DNA from: Leuctra nigra
Lineage: Eukaryota > Arthropoda > Insecta > Plecoptera > Leuctridae
NCBI GenBank assembly: GCA_934045905.1
Contig: OW203763.1
Coordinates: forward strand, 47,609,494-47,673,493
Reading direction: 5' to 3'
Length of the DNA stretch: 64,000 nucleotides
Below the pieces are notes generated by a model that worked only from the letters and a program-made list of their open reading frames with translations, was not told the DNA's origin and searched no databases. Below are positions 23,243 through 34,597 of this stretch, in pieces; within the stretch, counting starts at the first letter, position 1; each line of letters starts with the position of its first letter. A program made the position numbers and the translations under genes.

Positions 23243-24360
23243 ACTTTTGTTTCTCGTTGAAAATACAAAATTGCAAAAAATGCATTGCAAAATTGCAATT
23301 TTGCAAAATTGCAAAATGTTGGATCTATTTTTTGTCTGAATTTTATCTTCTTTCTCACCAAACCGTGTTCGAATCTGATTGGTTGATTCAGAGAACGTAA
23401 AATTAACAGCAATAGTTTGAAGTTTGCAATCTTGCTGATTTTACGTCCTTAATTTTACATTTGTTGTGAATGTAAAATTAAGCCATAAGACAAACTTTTA
23501 CGTTACTTACCTACTCAGGAGTAAGTAGTTGTAAAAGTTTTACTTGAATGGACCGAAACTATGGGAGGTAGTTTTAATAATGTAGGTAGACCAATTTTCT
23601 TGAAAATAAGAAAAAAATTAAGAAAAAAGTTTTGTTGTACTAATCATAAAAAATAGACCTGAAAAAAAACTTTATCTCGATATTTTTCTTACATTTTCTT
23701 CATAGTAAACCAAGAAAATTGGTATTAAAACTACAACGCTTTATTAGTAAAATAAGAAGAGGCATCGTGTTCGAATTTTGGAAAAAAAAACATGACGTCA
23801 GACGTCGTTTTCTACAGCGGCCTTTGAATGGTTCAAAACATCTCTTGACACGTGCGTAACTTCGAGTATAATTGTATCGCTGTGATGTTACACATTCTGT
23901 AACAGTGGGGTCAACTGTCACTGCAGACTTGCACATTGCAAACACATTATATGAGGTAAGTGTCTGAGAACATCTGCAGTCTGCACCGCTGTCAGCCTGT
24001 CAATGAGGTTAGTAGCACGTTATCACCTAGCTCATTGTGACTGGCCAATAAATAGAATTACTCAGTCATTTAGAAAACAACAGTAAACATATTTATGTAC
24101 CGATCCATTCGGTTTCTTCAGATATATTATATTGATTGACAAACGAGTCTAAATAAAAAATGTCAACACTTTTTCTATCATGTCAAAGTTCAAACGAATA
24201 GCTAAGATAATGTTGCTGATGCGATGTGGCATTGAGATTGAGATGCAATGGTTTACTATTTCTTTTCAAATGGCTACAAATGGCTTCACTATATTACTGT
24301 TTTAATAACCATGAGAAATTAAACCATCCGTGAGTTTTATTCAATAATTATTAATAATGA
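23243..24360. other. Probable start of CaMKI intron 1 (minus strand)
   Basis: This lies downstream, on the minus strand, of the CaMKI exon 1 splice donor. It contains a short palindromic 'gcaaaattgcaattttgc' cluster (23282-23325) but no second exon that could be recognised. The extent of the intron is unknown. Confidence 0.5.
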
Positions 24361-24367
24361 CACTTAC

Positions 24368-24474
24368 GTTCCAAGTAGCTCTTTCAAGTTATATTTGTCT
24401 TCAACTGATGGTTGTTTATCCGCATCTTTCTTCGCCTTTTTTGCGGACGAATCTTTTTTGCCGAACAATGGCAT
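24368..24474 (-). CDS. CaMKI: CaM kinase I, first coding exon
   Basis: The minus-strand ATG is at 24474-24472, and the exon encodes 35 codons plus two bases before a canonical GTAAGTG donor (24367-24361). The peptide begins MPLFGKKDSS, has a Lys-rich stretch, then VEDKYNLKELLG. This is the N-terminus of arthropod calcium/calmodulin-dependent protein kinase type 1, in which the next exon continues into the glycine-rich ATP-binding loop (GAFSEV). In the family this is a cytoplasmic Ser/Thr kinase activated by Ca2+/calmodulin and by CaMKK phosphorylation. The intron is phase 2, splitting the Thr codon that precedes GAF in the family. Only this exon was found; the rest must lie at lower coordinates or outside the window. 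Identification rests on memory of the family start, which is distinctive. Confidence 0.85.
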
Positions 24475-24903
24475 TATGTTGTCACACTTTGGTATTATGT
24501 TTTTTCTTTTAATTAATCACATTCACACCCTTTGTATACAGGCGAAGTCAATACCGCAGAGCTAAGTTGGCGCTTCTGACCTCTAAAAATCACACGATTT
24601 CAATTCCCACTCTCACAGTCGGTTTATTTTAAAACTTTGTATATGTTATTATCTATTTGTTATAGCCGATTGTTGGACTGACATTGTTCAACGAATATTC
24701 CGAAGGTCCGAAATGAAATGAACGTACGAACGGGAACAAGTGAAGTGTGTGACACTGACAAGCAATGCAGTCCTCACTCCTCAAATGTTCGAATCTCGCC
24801 TGTGTTGTTCGGAATCAGAGGCAACTGGCAAACTCAACTCGAGGCAACCCGACTCAACCCGCAACCGTCTTGCAGCCAGTTTGCTAGACTGACATCGTAG
24901 CTT

Positions 24904-24918
24904 CCACGCATGCGCAGA
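24904..24918 (-). promoter_or_regulatory. NRF1-like site upstream of CaMKI
   Basis: The minus-strand sequence CTGCGCATGCGTG matches the NRF1 consensus YGCGCAYGCGYR. It lies about 435 bp upstream of the CaMKI ATG, in a locally GC-richer stretch, as expected for a housekeeping-type promoter. Transcription start is not determined. Confidence 0.4.
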
Positions 24919-25549
24919 ATCCTAGTTGATATTTTCACCACGCGAGTCAGCACATATCCATAATCCAAGCCCAGTCAGAAGTTCTGACGTCATATCTCAT
25001 GCAATATTGATACAAAATGAAACGAGAAATAATGTTAGTTCATCATGAATGTATCTGCAGGAATATTATTCAGAATTGCTCGATTTTTTTTGTTATACTT
25101 CACGCTTGATAAAATAATGTACGCTTCGTCTTTAACAGATATGGCACTCTGTTTTTGGCTTTGACTGTAAGCATCATTGATCTAAAAAGTTTGAATGCTT
25201 ACTACCGGATGGGGAAGAGGGCCTTGATCTCTGGGGTGTTCTGTTCACTTGACGTAAGTTGTGTGCAGGGCTTATTGTTTCAACACCTTGGCCAGACCAG
25301 ACGTCTGGACAAATGCCGGAAGTTTGCGAGATAAACACGACAGAAATGACCACCTATTTTACATTCATTTTCATTTAGATGTAGATGCAAACTCTACAAT
25401 AGATTGCATTAAAAACAATAAGAACTCACAAATTCTCTCTTTTTAAATAAACAACATAAATATGTTAGGATTGTTCAATCTTGCTAAATTTCTTGCATTC
25501 CTTGCAATTATCAAAATAATTATATAAAAACCATGTCCAGTAAATACAC
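24919..25549. other. Intergenic stretch upstream of CaMKI
   Basis: No gene or repeat recognised. It runs up to the palindrome at 25550. Confidence 0.35.
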
Positions 25550-25949
25550 ATCCCCATAAAAAACACTCCGTGTAAAAATACCAGCCAAGTCTCTTCAACT
25601 AGAAAAAAAAAGATGAAATCTAAAAAATCAGCACTGAAAAGTAGTGATATCAAAAAATGGGCCAAGTCAAAACTTAATTTTAAAAACCAAAATATAATTG
25701 GCGCATCGTGTATATAAATAGTATAGAAGTATATGTCAAAAATCAAATGTACCTATAAATATATATAATATACCTATAATGCTCTTAAAAACGATGCGCC
25801 AAGTATATTTTGGTTTTTAAAATTAAGTTTTGACTTGGCCCATTTTTTGATATCACTACTTTTCAGTGCTGATTTTTTAGATTTAATCTTTTTTTTATAG
25901 TTGAAGAGACTTGGCTGGTATTTTTACACGGAGTGTTTTTTATGGGGAT
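25550..25949. mobile_element. 400-bp near-perfect foldback
   Basis: Arms of about 175 bp start with 'atccccataaaaaacactcc' and end with its complement. They include 'ccaagtcaaaacttaatttt' and 'gcgcatcgt' on the inner side. The loop is about 50 bp (near 25720-25780). The arms differ at very few positions. Flanks show no clear duplication. Confidence 0.75.
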
Positions 25950-26119
25950 ATCACAACTTTTTTTAGTTTATTTAAACAGCTTGTAACACATATCGAAGAA
26001 ACAATGACTAATTCCTTTAAAAAAATAAGCAATTTCCAATTTGGTTACTAAGAAAAGTTGCGTTTGGTAACAAAATATGCTTAAAGTAATATTCCATGAA
26101 GAAAAGCGAAAGATTCGTT

Positions 26120-26525
26120 CAAATCGGTCCAGCCGTTTTAGATATGGCATCACTTCCGGTTAGCAAAATGGCGGCTGAAATCACTGGCACCTAGAATGTA
26201 TTTATATAAATATTTTGTATCAGTATAAGCCTTCTGAATATGTAGTTATTGGAGTAAGAGGTGATTCAAGACTGATTCCTCATGTTATAACGTCATTTCC
26301 GGTTTCGGTAATAGTACATTTATTTTTTGACTATTGCATTTTCATATATAAGCCCGTCTGAATCGTTTGACGCTAGTGTCGTTCAGATCGGTTTAGCCGG
26401 GTTCGAGATATGACATCACTTCCGGTTTCAAAATGGCGACTACCGGTTGGTTTTATAAAAAGGCACCTCAGACGCCAAAAGTGCACATGTGGTAAATATT
26501 TCAGATCGATCGGTTCAGCCGTTTA
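26120..26525. repeat. Degenerate direct repeats with ETS-like and YY1-like motifs
   Basis: Three diverged segments carry parts of 'catcacttccggtt' and 'aaaatggcgnc', and two carry 'cagatcgnncggttcagccg'. CACTTCCGG is an ETS core and AAAATGGCGGC is YY1-like. The arrangement looks like a decayed tandem repeat. No gene start is visible beside it. A (CATC)n/(GAA)n microsatellite follows at 26563-26601. Confidence 0.4.
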
Positions 26526-26892
26526 GGCTGTGGCGGTGATAGCAGTGTTTCCTGATATCATCTTCATCATCATCATCTGAAGAAGAAGAAGAAGAAGATG
26601 AAAGTGATGTAATTTCACGGTTTTCACGGCCCTCTAGTTCGCAAATGGTATAACCTATTGTTGGCTCATTTGGAATATTTGGTAGTGTGGGCCATAGCTC
26701 CAAATTAAAATATTTCTCAACAATGTGATATTTCCCATTTTTGAGATCCAGTAGGCCGAAAATGCTATGTTGTTGCTTACAGCTTACAGTAAAAGTGTTT
26801 GGTCTGCTCCTCAGTTTATTATGCATTAACGGTATGTTGAGTGTGTGTGAGTGTACGGTACGACTTGGCTGGGTGGAGCGACCTCTCCACTA

Positions 26893-27535
26893 TGGTCCGT
26901 CTCAGACCTATACTCTGTTCCTAAGGCAGACACACTCATTGTTCTCGTTTTATAAGGTATCGTAAAATCATTTGCTCTCATTGTATCCTCAACTATTTAT
27001 TGCACATCCCTTGTTCGAGGTCGTTTACAACCTTGTAGCTCTTAGCTCGCTTAGGGGGTGGAATATTATTCCACAATGGTATGTATATATTTATGAGGTA
27101 TGTTTTGACACTTTTAGGTTTTTACGATAGGGTCAGGTCCATTGTAAGTTTCCCTAATACATCATAAAACGAGAACAATGAGTGTGTCTGCCTTAGGAAC
27201 AGAGTATAGAGACATTCATTGTTCTCGTTTATTATGTATCGTAAAATCATTTGCTCTCATTGTATCCTCAACCATTTATTGTCCGTCCCTTGTTCGATGT
27301 CGCTTACAACCTTGTTACTCTTAGCCCTCTAAGGGTTGTAAAAATTCGTTCCAAAGAAATGGACCTTGAGTGGGTGAAAATGTAGACACATTTGAGGGTC
27401 TATTGGCTCTGCGGCAGAGCTGATACAGAAAGCATTCCACAGCTGAGGTTTGTTTTGATACTTTTACGTTTTTACGATAGGGTCAGGTCCAATGTAAGTG
27501 AGAACAATGAGTGTATCTAGGTCTGAAACGGACCA
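26893..27535. mobile_element. TA-flanked element with an internal terminus copy
   Basis: The ends TGGTCCGTCTCAGACC and the complement of TGGTCCGTTTCAGACC are bounded by TA (26891-26892 and 27536-27537). Another pair of termini with 'gagaacaatgagtgtgtctg' sits in the middle (about 27170-27235), so the element looks like two diverged head-to-tail copies sharing a central end. 'acgatagggtcaggtcca' occurs in both halves (27125 and 27474). Confidence 0.65.
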
Positions 27536-27537
27536 TA

Positions 27538-28142
27538 GATTCAATAATTGGGCCGAATTATTTTGCAAAAATCTTTCCCAGATTGAATTGAGAACTTTAT
27601 ATTTTAAAATCGTGATTTCGCAGTATAATCCATTAAATGAATCGAGGCGCAACTCTAATAACAATTATTAGTCCGTCGAATCTGGCAAGGGTGGGTGAGG
27701 CAATTGGAATTACACAAACACCGGGAAAATACGGAATTAAAATTTCAAAGTTTTCTTTGTCCCATTTTCCAGGAAATGAGATCTTTGATTTTTCTAGACT
27801 ATACTTTTCAAATGACTGTTGTTAGACCATGGAAAATACGGATCTTAATAAAAAAAAAAAAAACTTCTCCGTAGAACTCAGTTTGAACTTGATTACAAGA
27901 TCCTCATATAAAAAAATCACCAAATTGAGTTGATATTTTGACATGTTTCCCGGGACTTGGCATGTTCTTGGAGGCCTGCCATGGGCGTTTAGTTTGAAGA
28001 TGTTATTGAAATGCTGTAAAAAGTGATGTGACACGATAAGTAGACTGGGTTTATTGTATCACCCTGTTGTGTACTCAAGTACGCATGTGTCGAGCACATG
28101 GAACACATGAGTGCAGACAATCCCACGCCATTGACGTGCTGG
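27538..28142. other. Gene-free stretch
   Basis: No gene recognised. It contains a 14-base A run (about 27850). Confidence 0.4.
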
Positions 28143-28597
28143 CGGCGCTCACGGGATTCCGCATTGTCACGGGATTCCGCATTGTCCCAGGAATCCGCAT
28201 TTCACGGGGATTCCGCATTGTCACGGGATTCCGCATTGTCACGGGATTCCGCATTGTCACGGGATTCCGCATTGCCACGGGGATTCCGCATTGTCCCAGG
28301 AATCCGCATTTCACGGGGATTCCGCATTGTCACGGGGATTCCGCATTGTCACGGGATTCCGCATTGTGACGGCATTCAGTCATTGTCACGGGATTCCGTC
28401 ATTGCCATGGTATTCCGTCATTGTCATGGGATTCCGTCATTGCCATGGGATTCCGTCATTGTCATGGGATTCCGTCATTGTCACGGGGATTCCGTCATTG
28501 TCAACGATTCCGTCGTTGTCACGGGATTCCGTAATTGTCACAGGATTCTGTCATTGTCACAGGATTCCGTCATCTTCACGGGATTCCGTCCTTGTCG
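28143..28597. repeat. 18-bp minisatellite
   Basis: About 25 units of 'cacgggattccgcattgt' or its variant with 'gtc' for 'gca', including 22-bp-spaced variants with 'cccaggaatccgcattt'. The array runs into a 22-base G run at 28597-28618. Open frames across it follow from the period of 18. Confidence 0.95.
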
Positions 28598-29336
28598 GGG
28601 GGGGGGGGGGGGGGGGGGCTCCACAACAGGGTCCGGAACGCGAGAATTTTTCTAGCAAAAGATTTGAAATAGTATTGGTGGAAGTGCAGGACATGTTGTG
28701 TTATGAACTTCTGACAGCTATTACATCCGTAAAATGAGATGCTCCATTTCTAATTAAATAATGGAAACTTTTTACACTAAAGGGGGTTTCTCGACTCCAG
28801 GGCTATCGGTAAATACATTTGAAAACATAATCTAGTTCTATCAACGATAATATATTTCACTATAAAAATACTGGAATATTAAACAATTAATTTTGTATCC
28901 CATTTATACGTAGTCTTTGCCAGACAATTATTCGCGTCCGGAAAAAAACACCAGTCAAATCCAAACCCAATGTTTAAATTAATCATTCATGTTTTTTTTA
29001 TGTAACCCGATTTTGACGAATCTTGGCAGAATTGTGCATTATTCTAAAAAAACATATGGTTTTGAATGTTTTTCTCTAAATTTCATCGTTGAGAAATATG
29101 GCGCCCTCAAAACGTCAAATTGCACTTACAATGATTACTTACAGACTTAGTGACTTACAGACTTACATACTTACAGACTTACTTAGTGACTTACTTAAAC
29201 AGTGATCATTTCAAACTGACTACTATTTACTAATAACTTCTAATAGTCCACGACCACCTCCTCTCCACCGTCCATCCTTCTATGAGTATTCTTCATCATC
29301 CAGCTTTTAAGCATCATAACTGACATCCGGCGCTAT

Positions 29337-29484
29337 TAGTCTATTAGTGTATTAGGCTATTAGGCTATTAGTGTATTAGGCTATTAGGCTATTAGTGTAT
29401 TAGGCTATTGGGCTATTAGGCTTTTAGTCTATTAGGCTGTTAGTCTATTAGGCTATTAGTCTATTAATCTATTAGGCTAATAGT
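29337..29484. repeat. CTATTAG-type minisatellite, split by hAT-A copy 2
   Basis: Imperfect 8-10 bp repeats of 'ctattaggctattagt'. The array resumes at 30226-30252 after the inserted hAT element. Confidence 0.85.
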
Positions 29485-30225
29485 CAGTGGCGTAGGAACG
29501 TTTTCAAAGTTAGGGGGGGCAAGGAATCACGCCAGAAAAGAAATTCTCGTCAACAAGAAGGGGTCTGGGGCGAGAGCCCCAGCCGCCGGCGGCGAAAATT
29601 TTGGAAAATTAGAGGTTGAATGGCGTAGAAATGCTATTTTAAATCGTTTTAATATGACTAGAATGGTAGTGAAAATTTGTTTTATTTACAAAATGAAGTA
29701 CTAATAATGATGACTCCAATTCCTAGTAATAAAGTACGAAAAGTAATACTAACTACTATCATTACTACAAAAATCCACAGCATACGCAACTGGAGTTACA
29801 ATAATTATGAAAGTGTCAAGCATAAAAAAATAAAAAAAAATATATTTTTAAAAACATTTCTGACATTTTTTTAGTTGTAAATCCAGTTACCTACATATGC
29901 TGGGGATTTTTGTAGTATAATGGCAGGTAATAGTAGAAGGTAAAATAATATAACCTCAGGTCCTATTTGAGTCTGGAAAGGGCATTAGAATATAATACGC
30001 GGGTGTGGGCCGCGCAGGCCGGGAAAGTTTTGAATTTCAATATGAATTTAATGCATTTTAACGCGATTTAAACACAAATATTGGTCGATTTGACATATTA
30101 AATTCTTAAATTATTACTATTAAAAAATTAATATTTTTTTTTTTGCCCCCCTTTGCCCCTCTTCCCTGAAAGTTGGGGGGGGGGCATTGCACCCCTTGCC
30201 CCCCCCCCCGGTTCCTACGCCACTG
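29485..30225. mobile_element. hAT-A MITE, full copy 2 (inverted relative to copy 1)
   Basis: The ends are the same CAGTGGCGTAGGAAC as in copy 1, flanked by an exact 8-bp duplication CTAATAGT (29477-29484 and 30226-30233). The sequence is almost identical to copy 1 over its full length, differing mainly in G/C run lengths and a few substitutions. This implies recent activity by an autonomous partner elsewhere. Confidence 0.92.
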
Positions 30226-30663
30226 CTAATAGTCTATTAAGCTATTAGTCTAGCAGAACTGTGCGACGTTTATTTAGTGCCACTGTCTACATTCCTCTGC
30301 AAGCATATTTATTATTTATACAATTAATTGTGGACTAATGCATTATTAGCGCAATGAATGGTACTTTTACAAATTACACATTTTATTGTGCACAGGATGT
30401 AGTAGTTAAAAGTGAATTTTGTCTCTCAAATCGCAGTATTTCCTGTTGAATAAAACTTGCATCAAGTCGTCGTTTAAAAGAAACCCTTTCAAGAATTGCA
30501 CCCGATAATCCTTAATAATAAATCAATAAATCAATTATACAAAGTCCATATGCATATTCTCTATAGATAGGTACACCCACGGTAAGAATAATTACTAAGC
30601 TGCTAACTTAGCAGTAAACAAACGCTCAGTTAGCGCTCGAATTACCGTCTATGTTTTTTGAAT

Positions 30664-30735
30664 GAATTAGATTAGATTAGATTAGATTATTATAGTTTAA
30701 CGGCGCGTCAACGACGAGGTTATATTGCGCACATT
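30664..30735 (-). repeat. 3' end of the 6397-6830 retroposon family
   Basis: On the minus strand this reads 'gcgcaatataacc', 'gacgcgccgttaaac' and then an (ATCTA)n tail of about four units, matching the 3' module at 6390-6450. It appears to be a 5'-truncated insertion. Confidence 0.6.
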
Positions 30736-31463
30736 GATTTGTACCACGTACGGCGGCACATAGGATAGGCGGCACTTTCAGCATTTTTCGAAAATTTATT
30801 ATTTTGTATCATCACGTTATATGACCAATATTCAAGCTCGGCAGAAATAAAATTCTTTTTGGAGAAACGCCGACTGATGTTTTGTTGTCTCCAAATAAAT
30901 CTCATTCATGTCATGTTAATAACTTCTCCTAGATAATAATGTTCCTGAACTTTTTGTTTGCGCACGAAAAATTTCCTAGAAAAATTGATTTCAATGTTGC
31001 AGTAATTTTACCAGAAACGCGTAGATTTACTTCAAAATGATTATGATGTGTAAAAAAATACGGGAGGTCCCCCCCCCCCCCCCCCCCGCCCGAAATCAGA
31101 GCATCATCTAAGAAATCAGCACATTTAAAATAATATGTGAACAAAAAAATAAAATAAAGGGGCAGATAATGTCGACAACTTACCAAAATGATTGAAATTA
31201 TTTGTAGACATTGGTAATTTATATTTCCCAAAAATAACTAATCTGCGATTCAAAATTGCACCAAATCGAATGACCTTGAACCAAATTTTTCTCGGGGGTC
31301 TCTCTCGGATTCGGATTCGGGAGGATTTTGGATATGTTGTAGAGGGCATTTTTCTGAATCGATTCATATATTGAAACCTTCTGTTGCAATTAGTGGTGGG
31401 TTCAGCTCTTTTTTTGCTTTAAATTACTGGGCTATGAAGCCGGCCCTGACTTTGTTGATCATG
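30736..31463. other. Gene-free stretch with poly-C run
   Basis: No gene recognised. A 19-base C run lies at 31069-31087. Confidence 0.4.
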
Positions 31464-31680
31464 AGTGGAGGACATGGAGAATGGTCGACCTAACGGGCCC
31501 GCTCCGGGGGAGTCCTGGAATTGGTGGGAATGCCAGTTCAGAATGGGTACAGACCGGTGGGGGGGGGGGGGGGGGGGGGGCTACGGGCCGGTCGGACCCG
31601 ATTTAAAGGGGATCACCATCTCGAGGGGGGAGGCCGGGCCGCGACTTTCCATACCCGATTCGAGCCCAACTCAACACTGC
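31464..31680 (-). repeat. Internal fragment of the 6397-6830 retroposon family
   Basis: Shares 'agtggaggacatgg', 'ctaacgggcccg' and 'ccgggggagtcc' with 6479-6530, plus the GGATCACCA/TCGAGGGGG block. It is interrupted by a 22-base G run at 31559-31580. Confidence 0.55.
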
Positions 31681-32565
31681 TATTTAGAGACTAAAGGACT
31701 GAACAAAATATTTACTAGCAATTCAAATTATAGTATTTTGTCATCCTTTAAATGACTTGCTACAGTGTCAATGCTTACCTAAGCACATAAGCACCTGGTA
31801 CCTGTTTTGTCACACAAAAACACCTATATATATCAACAATATTAAATTGGTATATTGTACCAACCACTAACCTAGCCGACAATTTTAGAGAATCTGGTCT
31901 GACCTATATGTATTTAATGCAAAATCGTACTTTTGCGCAGGCCTATGGGGATGACCTGAAATATTGGTCCTAATTTTTTATATGATTATTATAAATTATT
32001 GTTGATTTAAATCAACCTCTTCGGCTCCTGTGTCTCCTCTTGCACACTAAACTGCGTTTTTGTCTCGAGTCCGAATTTTGTTCTCCAGATAATTGTATAT
32101 TCTTACCTATAAAGTGTTTATAATTATATCTATACTTTCCATACTTTCCGAACAATGTTCTTTACTTTCAAATTGTAAACAATTACTTGAGTAAAACGGT
32201 CAATATTGCGGAAACAACTCACTAAGCTGGTTCATTATGAAAGGGAGTGTCTCAGAAAGTTTGGTTATACGTTTGACAGAATAAATTCGGCGTTAAATGC
32301 GCGTAAAATTCCATTTTTTCCAACACATGAGTTGGGCACGATTAGGGTATGGAAAGACGCGGCAAGGCCGAGGGGCCCGCGAATTTGGGGAGGGCATGGA
32401 GCTAGGTCGACCCTGGACTGCACTTAGTTGGGACCAACTCGTAATGTGAGGCGGAGTATACGATACTTGATGAAATCCATGTTTTATGAAGCACAAAAAG
32501 GCAGCCCCTACTTTTTTCTAAACGGCTTTACCGACCGTCTTCAAATTTTCACAGGTTATAAATAT
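31675..32565. repeat. Dispersed repeat R1, copy 1
   Basis: The stretch aligns with 39175-39935 over several hundred bases. Landmarks are 'tttagagactaaag', 'cacctggtacctgtttt', 'cctgaaatattgg' and 'gatgaaatccatgttttatg'. A GC-rich block at 32340-32430, absent from copy 2, resembles the 6397-6830 retroposon ('gggagggcatgga', 'aggtcgaccctgg'). The family is not identified. Confidence 0.6.
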
Positions 32566-32619
32566 GTAGCGACTTGGTCTCCTGCTACAATGCAAGTAGG
32601 CTGTGGCGACACGGCCTAC

Positions 32620-32798
32620 TTAGAGTTCGAGAAATGCGAAGACTTGAGATTTTGACAGTTGGATTTGTTAATGAATTTTGGCACTGGACACGAGTCCATA
32701 TTTGCTTTGACATTGATTACTAGTTACCAATAAACCTATATTATATTATAATCTTGTTGTCTCTTATTATAAAGAACTAGCAGAGCTTGCTCCCAAAG
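32620..32798 (+). repeat. 5' LTR
   Basis: Begins near 'ttagagttcgag' and ends '...cttgctcccaaag', followed directly by the primer site. It differs from the 3' LTR by one substitution and one T in a T-run. Confidence 0.8.
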
Positions 32799-32809
32799 TG
32801 GTGACCCCG
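32799..32809 (+). promoter_or_regulatory. Primer binding site, tRNA-Trp type
   Basis: TGGTGACCCCG is complementary to the 3' end of eukaryotic tRNA-Trp (CGGGGTCACCA). This primer is typical of CsRn1-clade elements. Confidence 0.75.
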
Positions 32810-32876
32810 CAATTTACATCTTCAATTTTGTGGGAGTATTTACATATTCTGCTTCTCAAACCTATTCACTCTCAAG

Positions 32877-33659
32877 ATGACTCCTCCTGTGACGGAGACC
32901 CATGGACCTTGTGTCAATCGAGTGACGGTGAAAGCCCCGCCGTTTTGGCCGGACAAACCAGCTCTCTGGTTTGCTCAAATCGAGTCACAATTTGTCCTGG
33001 CGGGGGTGACTGCTGACGACACAAGGTACCACCACGTCCTCGCCCAGCTTGACGGCAAGTACATAGCCGAGGTTGAGGACATAGTCATTTCTCCGCCATC
33101 CTCTGGCAAGTATGAGCGCATCAAAGCTGAACTGATCTCCCGTCTCACTACACCTCAAGCCATCAAACTTCAACGTCTACTTGACAAAGAAGAACAAGGC
33201 GACAGAACCCCATCACGATTTCTCCGTCATTTACGGAGTCTGGGGGGAGCAGCAGTCAGCGATGTACTTCTGAAGACATTGTGGCTCAGCAGGCTGCCTC
33301 AACAAGTACAGGTAATCCTGCTGGCTGCATCCCCAGACACTGATCTAAATGAGTTGGCAGAAACAGCCGACCGGGTCAGTGGCTCCATTTCTGGCCCTCA
33401 AGTGTGCGCCACGACGAGTAGCACGCCAATGGAGATACTGACGCAGCAAGTCGCGTCTCTCGCCTCCAGCGTCGAGGCACTGCGCACCTCAAGGTCACGC
33501 GACGAAGCTCCACGCTCAGAGGGACAACGCGGCAAGGCGCCGCGTAGCAACACGACATCAACTATGGGGCTATGTTGGTACCACGCCAAATTTGGCGCAC
33601 AAGCCCGCCGCTGCAACCCTCCGTGCAATTATCAGGGAAACGGAAGGGCCGGGCAGTAG
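32877..33659 (+). CDS. gag: Gag polyprotein of the Ty3/gypsy element
   Basis: This is an intact 260-residue frame that starts 67 bases after the primer site. It has the usual Gag layout. An N-terminal capsid-like region is rich in FW and RLL motifs (residues about 20-170), followed by a Ser/Arg-rich linker (about 185-230). A single zinc motif C-x2-H-x9-C-x3-C lies at about residues 233-250 (starting CWYHAKFG). This CHCC arrangement, in place of CCHC, is the known hallmark of CsRn1-type Gag. The frame ends in TAG at 33657-33659. Pol lies in the -1 frame and overlaps the end by about 88 bases, so expression would require -1 frameshifting. Confidence 0.85.
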   Translation: MTPPVTETHGPCVNRVTVKAPPFWPDKPALWFAQIESQFVLAGVTADDTRYHHVLAQLDGKYIAEVEDIVISPPSSGKYERIKAELISRLTTPQAIKLQRLLDKEEQGDRTPSRFLRHLRSLGGAAVSDVLLKTLWLSRLPQQVQVILLAASPDTDLNELAETADRVSGSISGPQVCATTSSTPMEILTQQVASLASSVEALRTSRSRDEAPRSEGQRGKAPRSNTTSTMGLCWYHAKFGAQARRCNPPCNYQGNGRAGQ

Positions 33660-34432
33660 TGGCGACTGCTCAAGGCCTAAAATCAAAACGCCTCTATGTC
33701 ACCGATCTCCACACGCACGTCAAGTTCCTCATCGACACAGGCTCAGATGTGTGCGTGTTTCCACGTTCAAGGATCAGAGGACGTCCCCCAAGGACGACAT
33801 ACTCCTTAGTAGCTGCAAATGGATCAACGATCGGCACCTATGGACCACTCACACTTACCCTCAACTTCGGACTCCGACTAGAATTTTCATGGAGGTTCGT
33901 AGTCGCGGACGTTGAACAGCCGATCATCGGAGTCGATTTCCTTACACACTTTGGTCTCCTGGTCGACCTTCCCCGTCAACGTCTCTCCGATGGAACGTCT
34001 CCATACGTCGCGGGCGAACCATCCGCCGGACCAGAGGGCCTGGTCAAGGTCATCTCACGATCCGATTCACCATTTCAAAAGCTGCTAAATTCTTATCCGG
34101 ACATCACCCGCCCCCTTGGATTTGAGAGGTCTCTCCAACATAAAACGGAGCATCACATTCTGACGCAGCCCGGACCACCAGTGTCATGTCGACCTCGACG
34201 TCTGGCGCCGGACCGTCTCATCTTGGCCAAGAGGGAATTCGAGTCCATCCTCAAGACCGGCATCGCACAACCGTCCTCCAGCAGTTGGTCATCGGCACTT
34301 CATCTCGCCCCCAAAAAGGAAGGCCAATGGCGGCCATGCGGGGATTACCGCCCACTGAACGCCCGGACAATCCCTGACCAATACCCTGTACCTCACATAC
34401 AGGACTTTGCGCAACGACTGTCAGGCAAGTAA
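33572..34432 (+). pseudogene. pol: pol, first part: protease and N-terminal RT
   Basis: The frame overlaps the end of gag in the -1 register. It carries an aspartic protease with the catalytic motif [13 protein letters not shown] (Asp at about residue 55). After a linker comes the RT fingers/palm start ('[13 protein letters not shown]', about residues 257-269). The frame is closed by a TAA at 34430-34432, inside RT and just before the catalytic '[13 protein letters not shown]' segment, which is still readable in the same frame downstream. The real start is set by frameshifting, so the first ATG at 33572 is arbitrary. The stop makes this copy defective. Confidence 0.85.
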
Positions 34433-34597
34433 ATCTTTTCAACCGTAGATCTCGTCCGGGCGTACAACCAGATCCCCTTCGCCAAAGAAGATGTGCCAAA
34501 GACGGCCATCCCGACGCCGTTTGGCCTATTCGAATTTCCGTTCATGACCTTCGGACTTCGTAATGCGGCCCAAACATTTCAACGTTTCATCGACTAA
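34433..34597 (+). pseudogene. pol, RT segment between two in-frame stops
   Basis: The same frame continues with the RT palm sequence ('[13 protein letters not shown]', '[18 protein letters not shown]') and is then closed by a second TAA at 34595-34597. There is no indel here: both lesions are simple stop codons in an otherwise well-preserved frame. Confidence 0.85.

Noticed and set aside
26515..26826. Minus-strand ORF ending in a Ser/Asp run
   Set aside because: The acidic tail comes from a (GAA)n(CATC)n microsatellite. The middle is somewhat protein-like but has no domain and no convincing splice sites.
28067..28737. Overlapping ORFs in three frames
   Set aside because: They follow the 18-bp minisatellite and the G run; no domain and no splice context.
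4252..29874. Same 50-residue peptide at 4252-4494 (minus) and 29677-29874 (plus), which could look like a conserved gene
   Set aside because: Both are the interior of the hAT-A MITE copies. Identity reflects the recent transposon, not protein conservation.
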